Assembly (NCBI RefSeq): GCF_013408655.1
Contig: NZ_JACCBP010000001.1
Span: forward strand, 3,782,001-3,846,000
From: Pigmentiphaga litoralis
Lineage (GTDB): Bacteria > Pseudomonadota > Gammaproteobacteria > Burkholderiales > Burkholderiaceae_B
Direction: 5' to 3'
DNA length: 64,000 nucleotides
Shown piece after piece: positions 26,354 through 36,204 of this stretch. Below the pieces are notes generated by a model. That model searched no databases. It saw only the letters and a list, made by a program, of their open reading frames with translations, and was not told the DNA's origin. The number at the start of each line of letters is the position of its first letter. Position 1 is the first letter of the stretch. Both the position numbers and the translations under genes were made by a program.

Positions 26354-27211
26354 TCAGAATGTCAGCGGCTGGCCGGGCTTGGCGACGATGACACGAATGT
26401 CGCTCTGCCCCATGGCTTCCTGGAATTGCGCGGCGGTGCCGAGTGCCAGCGGGTTCGTACCGTAGTGGATCGGGATCACCACCTTGGGCCGGATCATGTC
26501 CTTGACGGCCCAGGCGGCGTCGACCGGGTCCATGGTGAAGTTGCCGCCGATCGGCACCAGCGCCAGGTCGGGCTTGTAGCGTTCGTTGATCAGGCGCATG
26601 TCGCCGAAGGCTGCCGTGTCCCCCGCGTGGTAGATCCGGAAGCCGTTTTCAAGCTCGATGATCCAGCCGACAGGTTCACCGCCCGCATGCGTCTCGTCCT
26701 TGCCCGATCCCGGGTTGCGCCACACATAGACCGACGAATGTTCGGCATGCACCGCAGTGACCTTGATGCCGGGCGCCGGCTGGACCGTGCCGCCCTTGTT
26801 CATGCGCGGCAGCATCGCTGGTGGCAGCACGCCCAAGGTCGTCAGCGCCTGGCTCAGGTCTCCCGGCGCGCGCAGCGGCACGTTGTAGCGCTGGGACAGC
26901 GCGGGCGCATCGGCAATGTGGTCGAAATGGCCATGGCTGACCAGCAGCACGTCGATCTTGCCAAAGCCATCCAGCTCCTTGTACGGCGACGGCGCGCTGG
27001 GGTTCGTGCGCAGCCAGGGATCAGTCACGATGACTTTGCCGCCCGGCGTCGTGATCTTGAAGCCGGCCTGGCCAAGCCACACGACTTCGACCGGGCCGGA
27101 CGGGGTTGGCGTGGTCGGGATGGTCGGAACCGCCGTCTGCATCGGGGCCGCACAGCCTGCCATCAGTCCGGCAGCCGTGATGGCGACCGTTGCGTTTATC
27201 CAATGCTTCAT
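26354..27211 (-). CDS. Exported UlaG/UPF0173-like metallo-beta-lactamase-fold hydrolase
   Basis: The 285-residue protein has an N-terminal signal with a possible lipobox (LMAGC, Cys19). The hydrolase domain shows VVWLGQAGFKI, VTDPWLRTNP, the metal motif SHGHFDHI, and then YHAGDTAAFGDM and IPIHYGTNPL, as in UlaG/RomA-like enzymes. It is probably a periplasmic or lipid-anchored hydrolase of unknown substrate. It is upstream of and co-directional with the Bug gene (81-bp gap). Confidence 0.85.
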   Translation of the reverse strand: MKHWINATVAITAAGLMAGCAAPMQTAVPTIPTTPTPSGPVEVVWLGQAGFKITTPGGKVIVTDPWLRTNPSAPSPYKELDGFGKIDVLLVSHGHFDHIADAPALSQRYNVPLRAPGDLSQALTTLGVLPPAMLPRMNKGGTVQPAPGIKVTAVHAEHSSVYVWRNPGSGKDETHAGGEPVGWIIELENGFRIYHAGDTAAFGDMRLINERYKPDLALVPIGGNFTMDPVDAAWAVKDMIRPKVVIPIHYGTNPLALGTAAQFQEAMGQSDIRVIVAKPGQPLTF

Positions 27212-27386
27212 GCCTGTCCCCTATTGGTGTCGTGTCCGTGCGTTGGCAGCGATCCCGCTCGTGGGGGTCGCGTGCCGAGCGACCGCTAACGGTCCGACGC
27301 ACGTTGCTCTTGGGAACTCAGTATACGGAGCATAGGTCGTGCCAACGCGGCTTCAGCCTTGCATGCTGGGGAGCAAGCGTTGCGTT

Positions 27387-28616
27387 CTACTTATTGCCGG
27401 TCGCTTCGACTGTCGCCTGGCGCAGGCAGGCCAGCACGTGCGCGCAGGCCGACGACGCCAGCGCGTCCCGCCGCTGGGCGATGCCAATGGCACGCTCGGT
27501 TCCGACAAAAGGACCGCAGGCATGCACCAGCAGGCCGCCGTCCACCTCGGCCCGCACCTGCAGGGGCGACACCAACGCAATGTGATCCCCCGACAGCAAC
27601 ACCGACCGGACCACGGCCGTGCTGTGCGCCTGCAAGGACACTTCGGGCGGTGCAATGCCCGCGTCGGCAAACAGCCGCTCGAACGCCCGCTGCGCAGGCG
27701 TGCCCGGCAAGGCGCCGATCCAGGGGTAGGCCACCATCTGCTTGAGTTGGGCCGCAACGCCTTTACGCCGGGGCCGGTTCAACAGTGGATGCCCCGCCCG
27801 CACCACCGCCACGAACCGGTCGACAAACAGGACTTCTTCCACGAGGTCCGGCGCGGCCGACACGCCTCGTAGCGGCCCGACCACGAAGTCGATATCCGCC
27901 GCCCGCAACATGTCGATCAGCGCGTCATAGGTCCCGTCCTTGACAGCCAGGCGCAGGTCCGGCTGCGCCGCAAGGGCGAGTGCCGCCGCCCGCGGCACCA
28001 GCACATCGCCCGCAATCGGCAACGATCCGATCGATACCTGCCGGCCTGTCAGGCCGCGCCACCGCGCCAGTTCTTCATGCCCGATCCGGATCTCGGCCAG
28101 CGCCTGCTGCGTGTGCTGCAGCAGCCAGCGCCCCGACTCGTTCAGCCGCGTACCGATCCGGGTGCGTTCGAACAGCTGCACCTTGGCCAGATGTTCCAGC
28201 CGGCCTAACGCTTGGTGCAATGCCGATTGCGACATGCCCAGGGCTACTGCGGCCGCGCTTTCGGTCAGGTGGGCCGACCGCGCCGCCAAGGCCTGCAACG
28301 AGGTGTCGCTGACCAGCCGCGGCAACGCCGCCACCGACGCTGGAGCCCCCCGCAGCTGCAACCCGTCCGCCGCCGCCCGCAACAACTGCATGGCGCGCGT
28401 GACCCGCATCGCCAGCACCTCGCCCGCCGCGGTGGGCAACACGCCGCGCGCACCGCGGTCGAACAGGCGGATGTCCAGCGTCGCCTCTGCGCTTTGCACC
28501 GCGCGCGAGACTGATGACGACGATTGATGCAAGGCACGCGCAGCGCGCGTCACGCTGCCGGTCTCGGCAACAGCAGCAAGGGTGCGCAGGACGCGCAGCG
28601 GGACGGTGTCGGTCAT
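27387..28616 (-). CDS. LysR-type regulator with two N-terminal winged-helix domains
   Basis: This 409-residue protein is about 100 residues longer than a standard LysR regulator. The extra length is a second HTH. Domain 1 spans about 4-66 (VTRAARALHQSSSSVSRAV, LFDRGARGVLPTAAG) and domain 2 about 103-165 (ESAAAVALGMSQSALHQAL, LFERTRIGTRLNESG). A normal effector domain follows from about 190 (GRQVSIGSLPIAGD). Double-HTH LysR proteins occur in Burkholderiales. Its neighbours are a metallo-hydrolase and a decayed AraC gene, so the target is not evident. Confidence 0.9.
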   Translation of the reverse strand: MTDTVPLRVLRTLAAVAETGSVTRAARALHQSSSSVSRAVQSAEATLDIRLFDRGARGVLPTAAGEVLAMRVTRAMQLLRAAADGLQLRGAPASVAALPRLVSDTSLQALAARSAHLTESAAAVALGMSQSALHQALGRLEHLAKVQLFERTRIGTRLNESGRWLLQHTQQALAEIRIGHEELARWRGLTGRQVSIGSLPIAGDVLVPRAAALALAAQPDLRLAVKDGTYDALIDMLRAADIDFVVGPLRGVSAAPDLVEEVLFVDRFVAVVRAGHPLLNRPRRKGVAAQLKQMVAYPWIGALPGTPAQRAFERLFADAGIAPPEVSLQAHSTAVVRSVLLSGDHIALVSPLQVRAEVDGGLLVHACGPFVGTERAIGIAQRRDALASSACAHVLACLRQATVEATGNK

Positions 28617-28649
28617 GGGGGCATTATTGCCGAGGGTGCGCCGCGTGAC

Positions 28650-29329
28650 TCAATGCCGTTTGCCGAACACGGTCTTGGGCGACCTGCCGAAATACGCGGC
28701 GAACGCCGCACCGAAATTGCCGGGGTGCGCATAGCCCACCTGCCAGCCCGCCTGCGCGACCTGGCACCCCGCTTCCAGCAGCGTCCAGGCACGCTGCATC
28801 CGCAGGGTCGTGCAGCAGCCGGTGCGGTGTCGTGCCGTAACGGCGGCGAATGCCGTCTTTGAGCTTGAACACGCTCAATCCCGCGGTCAGGCACAGGTAG
28901 TCGAGTGTCAATGGACGGTGCAGTTGCGTCTGCATGATTTCATGAACGTGCTCAATCTTTTCCAGGTCCCGGTGGCTCAGGCCAGCACTGCGTGAAGGTG
29001 CTTTTTGCATTCCACGCATTACCTTGGCAAGCAGACTCAAGGCAGGGATGTACAGGTCGATCGACGCGGCGCTTTCTTGCGTCACCTGATGCAGCATTGC
29101 CGCGACGTGCGCGGATACCGCCTCGGACGTCTTTTGAGACGCACAAAGGCGGACACTGCTGTCAGGCGCCCACGTATGCCATGCGTCGGGCCCGAAGTAG
29201 CGCGTCATGGCCGTCTGGTCGATGCGCAATCGCAGTTGCGTGACCGAGGTGCCCGATCGATAGCGCCGCTCACCGGCGCTGTGGCAGAAGGTCGATTGCG
29301 GGGACGCATGGATAGTCCGTTTGAAGGCT
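28650..29329 (-). pseudogene. AraC-family regulator remnant, frameshifted and 5'-truncated
   Basis: The frame reading TRYFGPDAWHTW through LEKIEHVHEIMQTQL and YLCLTAGLSVFKLKDGIRR is an AraC-type regulator of the PchR-like group. After YGTTPHRLLHD the frame is lost at a CCC run (28805-28807). Removing one C restores LRMQRAWTLLE, VAQAGWQVGYAHPGNFGAAF and a stop at 28650, a perfect AraC second HTH. Upstream, only about 120 residues precede the HTH and no start is convincing (ATG 29208 would be internal). It abuts a methyltransferase lacking its own N-terminal domain. A sequencing error at the C run could explain the frameshift but not the truncation. Confidence 0.7.
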
Positions 29330-30082
29330 ATGCGTGAATCGGGCGCGCGATTGCGGAATCGGCTGACGCCTCCTGCCGTGGCCGCGACTGCTGCGGCACC
29401 CGCAGAGGCGACGCCCAGTGTTCCACCGTCTTCGCCGCCAGGAAGCGCCGCGATGGGCGCGTTGTGGGCCAGCGCAGCCCGTGCACAGATCGGCCAGGAG
29501 CAACGCGCTTTTACCGTTGCCGCTGCGAGCCGTGTCATGGCTCGCGTCCCTGCCATGAACACCGCCACTCGCCTGCTGGACCTGGGCGGCGGCCCTGGCT
29601 GGGTGGCCATCGCGCTCGCCAACGACTTTCCCCAACTGAACGCCGTCGTGTTCGACTTGCCCGAAACGGCCGAGGTTGCCCAAGAGAACATTACTGCCGC
29701 AGGGCTGGATGACCGCCTGTCGGTGATCGGTGGGGACCTGGCCATCGACGATATCGGCACGGGGTACGACGTGATCTGGTGCGCATCGGTGCTGCACTTC
29801 GTTCCCGATGTCGCCGCCACGTTACGGCGCATTCATGCGGCGTTGCGCCCTGGCGGTGTCCTGGTGTGCGCGCAAGCGGAAGTCGGTGCGACGCCCCAAG
29901 AGGCAGCCGCTGTGCTGCCGTACTACCTGTCCATGATGATGTTGGGCCGGCATGTCACGGCAGCAGGTGAAATGGCGCAGGCGCTGCGCGACACCGGGTT
30001 CACCAATGTGGACAGCGTTGTGGCAAACGATTTCCCGATGGCGCCACTGACCGGCTGGACCGCCACGTGCGCCGTCCCCTGA
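29330..30082 (+). CDS. SAM-dependent O-methyltransferase, N-terminally truncated
   Basis: The protein has 250 residues. The catalytic domain is clear: LLDLGGGPGWVAIALA (motif I), VVFDLPETAEVAQENI, GYDVIWCASVLHFVPD and LRPGGVLVCAQAEV. This matches the Methyltransf_2-like family, which normally has an N-terminal dimerisation/winged-helix domain of about 100 residues. Here that region is replaced by about 45 Ala/Pro/Ser-rich residues without resemblance. ATG 29330 (or TTG 29321) has no Shine-Dalgarno. The gene may be a non-functional remnant, despite an open frame. Confidence 0.6.
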   Translation: MRESGARLRNRLTPPAVAATAAAPAEATPSVPPSSPPGSAAMGALWASAARAQIGQEQRAFTVAAASRVMARVPAMNTATRLLDLGGGPGWVAIALANDFPQLNAVVFDLPETAEVAQENITAAGLDDRLSVIGGDLAIDDIGTGYDVIWCASVLHFVPDVAATLRRIHAALRPGGVLVCAQAEVGATPQEAAAVLPYYLSMMMLGRHVTAAGEMAQALRDTGFTNVDSVVANDFPMAPLTGWTATCAVP

Positions 30083-30092
30083 CCTTCAAACC

Positions 30093-31096
<1,004 letters not shown>

Positions 31097-31100
<4 letters not shown>

Positions 31101-31525
31101 GCTGCAGATCTCCGGGTAGTGGAACAGAGGGGCGCGTCGGCCGCGCCGGGGGCGTCGGGGGCTTTCAGGGCGGCATAGCCGCTGATCTTGGCGCGGATGC
31201 GGGCCAGGGTATCGGTCAGGGTGTCGAGGTCGGCTTCGACCCGCCGCGCGTGGTCTTCGAGCAGCGCCTGGCGCTCGGCCACGGAGTCGGGGGTGGGGCC
31301 GAGCCGCAGCAGTTCGGCATAGCGCTGCATGTCGCGCATGGACATGCCGGTGGCCCGCAGCCGAACCAGGAATTCGATCCAGCGCAGGTCGGCGTCGCCA
31401 TAGCGGCGCGCGCCGCTGCGGCGTTCGATCGGCGCGATAAGGCCGATCTGTTCGTAGTAGCGCAGGGTGGTGGCGGACAGGCCGGTGGCGGCGGCCGCCT
31501 CGGCGATGGAAAGAAATGTCGTCAT
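31097..31525 (-). CDS. MerR-family transcriptional regulator
   Basis: The protein has 142 residues. The MerR winged helix starts [21 protein letters not shown], then [19 protein letters not shown] and a dimerising coiled coil around residues 75-118. No metal-binding cysteine set is seen. It is of the type paired with aldo/keto reductases and quinone reductases. ATG 31525 was chosen because the nine upstream codons would run back through the operator palindrome and the promoter elements. The predicted transcription start coincides with this ATG. Confidence 0.9.
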
Positions 31526-31531
31526 GGGTGT

Positions 31532-31562
31532 AGCGTACGACTTCGAGTGCACTCGAAGTCAA
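31532..31562 (-). promoter_or_regulatory. MerR-type promoter with palindromic operator in a 19-bp spacer
   Basis: On the minus strand the -35 is TTGACT (31557-31562) and the -10 is TACGCT (31532-31537), 19 bp apart. The spacer is filled by a perfect 22-bp palindrome (31539-31560; half-sites GACTTCGAGTG / CACTCGAAGTC) that also overlaps the -35. The overlong spacer is the hallmark of MerR activation by DNA distortion. The ATG begins 6 nt past the -10, predicting a leaderless mRNA. Confidence 0.8.
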
Positions 31563-31570
31563 CTGCCTAA

Positions 31571-31620
31571 TTCACCGGATGCGTTCACCGGTCCCATGCA
31601 CCGGCTCGCATTCACCGGCT
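31571..31620. repeat. Degenerate 13-14-bp tandem repeat past the DUF3649 stop
   Basis: Four copies of a unit built on TTCACCGG (or GCACCGG) start near 31571, 31584, 31597 and 31611, beginning 14 bp beyond the DUF3649 stop codon. On the minus strand three of the four copies contain CCGGTGA, with a TGA. Confidence 0.6.
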
Positions 31621-31633
31621 CCCATTCCCCTGC

Positions 31634-31948
31634 TCACGCCAACGCGTGCAAGCCTTTCAGGAGCAGCGCCAGGCACCCCGACACGGCGCCGATGCCGATC
31701 CACGCCCGCACTGCCGATCGCGTCGCGAACACCCAGATCGCGGCGGCCGCATGGAACACGAAACTCATCAGTGTGCCGATGATCACGCCGTCGGCCACCG
31801 AGATGGCGGACAGCATCGGTAGCGCGACGGCGAGGACAGACGACGCCAAGGATGCCAGCGCGTAGGCGCCGAGACTGGCCGCCATCACCCGGCTGAAGAC
31901 GCCCCAGCGGTAGGCGGCGGGCGAGCGGGAGGATGCAGCGCCGCTCAT
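31634..31948 (-). CDS. DUF3649 small membrane protein (siderophore locus)
   Basis: This 104-residue protein has about three hydrophobic segments (VMAASLGAYALASLASSVLA, GVIIGTLMSFVFHAAAAIWVF, GAVSGCLALLLKG). It matches the DUF3649 family found beside PepSY membrane proteins and TonB-dependent receptors in proteobacteria. Its role in iron uptake is inferred from context. The ATG overlaps the stop of an 18-codon reading frame. A paralogue lies at 48069-48353. Confidence 0.75.
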   Translation of the reverse strand: MSGAASSRSPAAYRWGVFSRVMAASLGAYALASLASSVLAVALPMLSAISVADGVIIGTLMSFVFHAAAAIWVFATRSAVRAWIGIGAVSGCLALLLKGLHALA

Positions 31949-32001
31949 GACGCGACGCGCTCGTCAACGAAGACGGTGAGCGAGACAGGCATGTTCATCA
32001 T
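31945..32001 (-). CDS. Possible 18-codon coupled reading frame
   Basis: A short frame (MMNMPVSLTVFVDERVAS) fills most of the 66-bp gap between the PepSY gene and DUF3649 and ends in an ATGA overlap with the DUF3649 start. It may only couple translation of the next gene, or be the remnant of the small gene (such as DUF3325) found in the second cluster. No homology is recognised. Confidence 0.25.
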   Translation of the reverse strand: MMNMPVSLTVFVDERVAS

Positions 32002-32014
32002 GACCTGATGCCGC

Positions 32015-33634
32015 TCATGAAGACGCCGCCTGTGCAGACGCGGGCCGCACGGCAGGCGCCTTGCGTTTGACCGCGACCGGCGCCCGCGCCGCACGATAGG
32101 CGATCGCCGCCAGCAGCATTGCGAAGCCGAGACTGGTGATCTCCACCCCCGCCCGCGCCCAGTCCCCTGCTGCCACATACACCCCCAGATGCTGTCCGGT
32201 CGTGATCGCGTTCAGCAACGGCAGGCACGCGCACAGCATCGCCCCGGCCGCGGCTTGCTCGACCCACGCGCGTTGCGGCGGCCGCACCACGGCGTGGACA
32301 AGTGTCGCCAGCCACACCCAGAAGAACACCCGGATTTCCATCGGCGCGCGGCCGATCACATCGGCAGGGATCAATCGATTCCCGTAGAAGTAGGCAATGC
32401 TGGCAATGGCTGATCCGGCGATCAATGCGACGTTCAACGATTCGATGGCGCGATACAGATACGGCGTGGCAGCGCCGAAGGCGTGGTCGTGCTTGAGCCG
32501 GCGCTTGGTGGAAAACAGCAGGGACCCGGTGATCATCATGGCGGTGCCGGCCAGGCCGCTCAGGAAGTACAGCCACTGCATGACCGCGCCGCCAAAGGCC
32601 ACGCGGTGCAGGTATTCGGTGGCGCGGTGGATGTCGTGGATCGAAAACGGCATGGGGTCTGACGCGTCAAAGGCCGTTACGGCGCCCTTGGCGGCAGAGA
32701 AGGTGATGCTGCCTTCGGCATTGAGCAGACGGGGCGAGTCGCCGGTGTCGGTCTTGGCGCCAAAGAAGCGCACCTTGGGATCGGCGCTGGCTGGCCGATC
32801 GATCAGTACACGTCCGATCGGCCGGCCCAGGACCGTCTCGGCCACGGCCAGGGGGCGGGACAGGTCACGCAAAGACAGCGCGCCCAATGGGGCGATGCCA
32901 TGCGCGGGCGCGTGCGACGCCACGTCGGCTTCGAAGCGGCTGAAGGCCTTGCCGTCGTTGCCATATACCGTCTCCATCGGCATCGGCACATAGCTGGTGT
33001 AGAAGATCGCCAGCCCTGTGTAGACGATCATGAACAGGAAGGGCAAGGTGAGCACGGCGGTGGCGTTGTGCGCATCCAGCCACGACCGCTGCCCCTTGCC
33101 CCACCGGAACGTAAAGAAGTCGATGAATATTTTCTTGTGGATCACCACGCCGGAAATGAGCGCGATCAACATGCCGGCCGAGAGCACGCCCACCACATAG
33201 AAGCCGGGGACATCGGCCTGCAGGGAGTAATGGAATTTGACGAAGTGGCCGCCGCCCGTGGTCTTGCGGGCGGCAGGAATGTCGGCGACCTGGCCCGTTT
33301 GCGGGTCCAGCGCGGCCTGCTGATTGGTGGTGCCGATCCGCCAGAACACGTTCAGCGGCGCGCCTTCCCGCTTGGGAAGTTCTATGCGCCAGAAGCGCGC
33401 GTCGGCTGCCTGCGCCGCCAGGTAGGCCGTGCCCATCGCTACCTGCTCGGCAGCAGCGGGCCCGGTGGACGATGCGTGCGCCACCACGACGGGTTCGGCT
33501 TCCATCCACCGCGTGATTTCGTCGCGAAACACGCTGAGTGTGCCGGTCAGGAAAATGGCGCACAGCAGCCAGCCACAGACGAGGCCGCACCAGGTGTGCA
33601 GCCACGCCATGCTCTGACGGAAATGCGCCTTCAT
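32015..33634 (-). CDS. PepSY-associated TM protein (ferric-siderophore reductase-like)
   Basis: The protein has 539 residues. The N-terminal TM helix (WLHTWCGLVCGWLLCAIFLTGTLSVF) starts the PepSY_TM fold. The periplasmic PepSY region is followed by the conserved HKKIFIDFFTFRWGKGQRSW-type loop with HNATAVL, and by C-terminal TM helices. Conserved His residues in helices suit heme ligation, as in FoxB/FpvG-type periplasmic siderophore reductases, though the activity here is inferred. ATG 33634 was chosen because MKAHFRQSMAWLHTW is the family start. It follows the receptor gene by 19 bp in the same transcript. Confidence 0.85.
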   Translation of the reverse strand: MKAHFRQSMAWLHTWCGLVCGWLLCAIFLTGTLSVFRDEITRWMEAEPVVVAHASSTGPAAAEQVAMGTAYLAAQAADARFWRIELPKREGAPLNVFWRIGTTNQQAALDPQTGQVADIPAARKTTGGGHFVKFHYSLQADVPGFYVVGVLSAGMLIALISGVVIHKKIFIDFFTFRWGKGQRSWLDAHNATAVLTLPFLFMIVYTGLAIFYTSYVPMPMETVYGNDGKAFSRFEADVASHAPAHGIAPLGALSLRDLSRPLAVAETVLGRPIGRVLIDRPASADPKVRFFGAKTDTGDSPRLLNAEGSITFSAAKGAVTAFDASDPMPFSIHDIHRATEYLHRVAFGGAVMQWLYFLSGLAGTAMMITGSLLFSTKRRLKHDHAFGAATPYLYRAIESLNVALIAGSAIASIAYFYGNRLIPADVIGRAPMEIRVFFWVWLATLVHAVVRPPQRAWVEQAAAGAMLCACLPLLNAITTGQHLGVYVAAGDWARAGVEITSLGFAMLLAAIAYRAARAPVAVKRKAPAVRPASAQAASS

Positions 33635-33653
33635 GCGAGACGGCCTGCGGTGA

Positions 33654-36089
33654 TCAGAACGAGCCGCGAACGACCAGCGTCGCGCTGCGCGGTTCACCGT
33701 AGTAGTTGCCCCGGCGCAGTTCGCCCAGCATCGCGTAGTAGGTCTTGTCGAACAGGTTGCCGATGTTCAGGCCCACCGTCCATTGACGGTTCACGCGGTA
33801 GGACGCGCGCAGGTCGAACACGGCGCGGCCGCCGGTGCCCATGCGGACCGCCGTGTTGTCGGCCGCGAAGTAGGAATAGCGGCTTTGCGCAGACACCCCG
33901 CCACCGATGGTCCAGTCGTTCAGATCGCCCGGCAAACGATAGTTGGTTGACACACGCAACAAGTGGTGCGGCGTTTCGGCGCTGATGGTTTCGCCGGCAT
34001 TGTCGCGGCTCGACACATAGGTGTAGCCGGCGGCGACTTGCCAGCCGGGCAGCACTTCGCCGGTGGCTTCCACTTCAAAGCCGCGGCTACGCAGCGTGCT
34101 GCCGCTCAGGTAGCACGACGACGTCGCGCCGCCGCTCGGGCAGCCATCGGGATTGGCCGCGTCCAGCACCGCCACGCCATTCTTCTTGGTGTGGAAAACG
34201 GCGGCCGAAACGTTCAGGCGGCCTTCATACAGTTCGCCTTTCACACCCGCTTCGATGTTGGATCCGACGGCCGGGGCCAGCACGCTGCCCGCTGCCGTGC
34301 GGTATTGGCTTTGCGGAGCGAAGGTGTCGGCATAGCTGCCGTACAGCGACCATTGACGGTTCACGTCGAACACCAGGCCGGCATAGGGCGTGAACTCGCC
34401 GCTTTCCTTGAATTCGGTACGGTTGCCGCTGATCTGGTCGCGCGACTTGAAGTCGATCCAGTTGAAGCGGCCGCCCAGCAGCAGGTGCAGGGGTTCGGCC
34501 AGTTGCAGGCGCGAACTGGCGTACAGGCTGTAGCGCCGGTCGTTCTGGCGGTCCTGGAAGGTCCAAGCCGGCGACAGGGGTTCGGGCACGGCGGACGAAT
34601 TAGGATTGTTGATATCGACCGCGCTGCCGAGCGCCGACGAGACGGTCTGATTAAAGTAATTCTGGCGCACAGACGTCGCGCCAATCAACACCTGATGACG
34701 CCCACCAAAGGCGGTAAAGCTGCCGCCGACGTTGGCGTCCAGGCCGGTACTGGTCACGTCCAGATCCTTGAACTGGGTCGAGAACAGGCGCGTGCCGACA
34801 CCCGTGACCGGGTTCACCGCGCCGCGCGCGATGCCAACCTTCTGTTCGACCGAGCTTTCGGTTCGGTTGACGGTCAGTCGCGCTTTCCAGTCGCGGTCGA
34901 AGCGGTGTTCCAGTTCGCCGAACACTTCAGTGGCCGTGGCGTGATGGCGGTTCCAGTCCTGCGCCAGCGACGTGGACCGCGAGACGTTCAGTGCACTGCC
35001 ATCCGTGTAACGCGGCAGCCCGAACAGCCAGTAGCCGTTGATGCGGTTTTCCTGACGCCGCGCGCCCACGGTCAGGGTCGTGTCGCGCCCCAGGTCGGCA
35101 TCGATCACGCCATAGAACAGCGGCTGACGCGAGTGCGACACGTCGTAGAAGTAGTTGCGATCGTCATACGCTGCGACCACGCGGCCGCGGACCGTGCCTT
35201 CGGCATTGAGCGGGCCGCCCGTGTCGACTTCGGCGCGATACCGGTCCCACGAGCCGACCGTGGCGGTCACGTCGAAGTGTTTGTCGGCGCGCGGACGTTT
35301 GCGCACCAGGTTGATGGCGCCGCTCGGGTCGCCTGCGCCGACCACCATGCCGGCCGCGCCGCGCAGGATTTCCACGCGATCGAAGATGGCGGTGTCGACC
35401 GGCACCCAGCCGCCGATGTTGTAGAGCATGCCCGGAATGCCATCGAGCAGGTAGTTCTCGTCATTGACCGTGAAGCCGCGAATCGCGAACTGGTGGCTGC
35501 CGAAGTTGCGCTGCGATTTGGTGACGCCGGTGGCTTGCGCCATGACCTGGTCGACGCTGGTCAACACCTGGTCATTCATCTGCTGACGCGTGACGACCGT
35601 GACCGACTGCGGCGTTTCGCGCAGGCTTTGCTGCATGCGGCCAATGGTGATGCCCGTGGTGGTGTACGACTCGCTTTGCTCGGTGATGGGGCTGCGTTCG
35701 TATTGCGCGGTGACCGGGACCATGGCCAACGTCGCCGGTGCCGACTGGCCGGAAGTGGGCGATGCCGGCTTGATGGTCAGGATCGTGCCTGTCACGTCGG
35801 CCGACAACCCGGTGCCGGCCAGCAGCCGTTCCACGGCCTGCTGCGGCGTCAGGCGGCCGGACACCGCAGGCGCCGTCTTGCCCGCCACCAAGCTGTGTTG
35901 CACCATCAATTCCAACCGCGTCTGCCGCGCCAAGTCGTCCAGCGCCTGGGCCAGCGGTTGTTCCGCGATCCGGATATCGACCGGCCGGGCGGCCACCAGT
36001 GGCGCGGTCTGCGCCAACGCGCCGAGGGGACCGAAGGCAAGCGCGATTGCCAGGGTCGAGACGGCGGGTCGAAGACGGAAACGGGACAT
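33654..36089 (-). CDS. TonB-dependent siderophore receptor/transducer with N-terminal signalling domain
   Basis: This 811-residue outer-membrane protein has a signal peptide (about 1-26, LAIALAFGPLGALAQ). An STN signalling domain at about 35-105 (IRIAEQPLAQALDDLARQT) contacts the FecR-like protein. The plug starts near 150 (RETPQSVTVVTRQQM, FAIRGFTVND, VEILRGAAGMVVGAGDPSG). A 22-strand barrel ends with the C-terminal Phe of VVRGSF. The family transports ferric siderophores of the FpvA/FhuE/FoxA type. ATG 36089 was preferred because the signal peptide starts there. A candidate ECF promoter lies 43 bp upstream. Confidence 0.94.
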   Translation of the reverse strand: MSRFRLRPAVSTLAIALAFGPLGALAQTAPLVAARPVDIRIAEQPLAQALDDLARQTRLELMVQHSLVAGKTAPAVSGRLTPQQAVERLLAGTGLSADVTGTILTIKPASPTSGQSAPATLAMVPVTAQYERSPITEQSESYTTTGITIGRMQQSLRETPQSVTVVTRQQMNDQVLTSVDQVMAQATGVTKSQRNFGSHQFAIRGFTVNDENYLLDGIPGMLYNIGGWVPVDTAIFDRVEILRGAAGMVVGAGDPSGAINLVRKRPRADKHFDVTATVGSWDRYRAEVDTGGPLNAEGTVRGRVVAAYDDRNYFYDVSHSRQPLFYGVIDADLGRDTTLTVGARRQENRINGYWLFGLPRYTDGSALNVSRSTSLAQDWNRHHATATEVFGELEHRFDRDWKARLTVNRTESSVEQKVGIARGAVNPVTGVGTRLFSTQFKDLDVTSTGLDANVGGSFTAFGGRHQVLIGATSVRQNYFNQTVSSALGSAVDINNPNSSAVPEPLSPAWTFQDRQNDRRYSLYASSRLQLAEPLHLLLGGRFNWIDFKSRDQISGNRTEFKESGEFTPYAGLVFDVNRQWSLYGSYADTFAPQSQYRTAAGSVLAPAVGSNIEAGVKGELYEGRLNVSAAVFHTKKNGVAVLDAANPDGCPSGGATSSCYLSGSTLRSRGFEVEATGEVLPGWQVAAGYTYVSSRDNAGETISAETPHHLLRVSTNYRLPGDLNDWTIGGGVSAQSRYSYFAADNTAVRMGTGGRAVFDLRASYRVNRQWTVGLNIGNLFDKTYYAMLGELRRGNYYGEPRSATLVVRGSF

Positions 36090-36132
36090 TGCGGTCGAAC
36101 TCCAGATAAGGGGAATGGGAAGCCTTCTCGTG

Positions 36133-36162
36133 TAGACGCGCGACGTCACGAGAACCCCAACC
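36133..36162 (-). promoter_or_regulatory. Candidate FecI-type ECF promoter for the TonB receptor
   Basis: On the minus strand GGTTGGGGT (36154-36162) is followed after 15 bp by CGTCTA (36133-36138), 43 bp before the receptor ATG. The same elements recur in front of fecR at 37636-37664. CGTC-type -10 elements are known for iron-starvation ECF sigma factors; assignment to this sigma is inference. Confidence 0.5.
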
Positions 36163-36204
36163 TGTGCTCGACAGTTTTTTCAGGTGTTTTTCAACGGCCG
36201 TTAT

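Noticed and set aside
28624..29832. 402-codon frame as a full-length AraC regulator
   Set aside because: Only its middle matches AraC; the first part is antisense to the methyltransferase and the end is out of frame after the CCC run.
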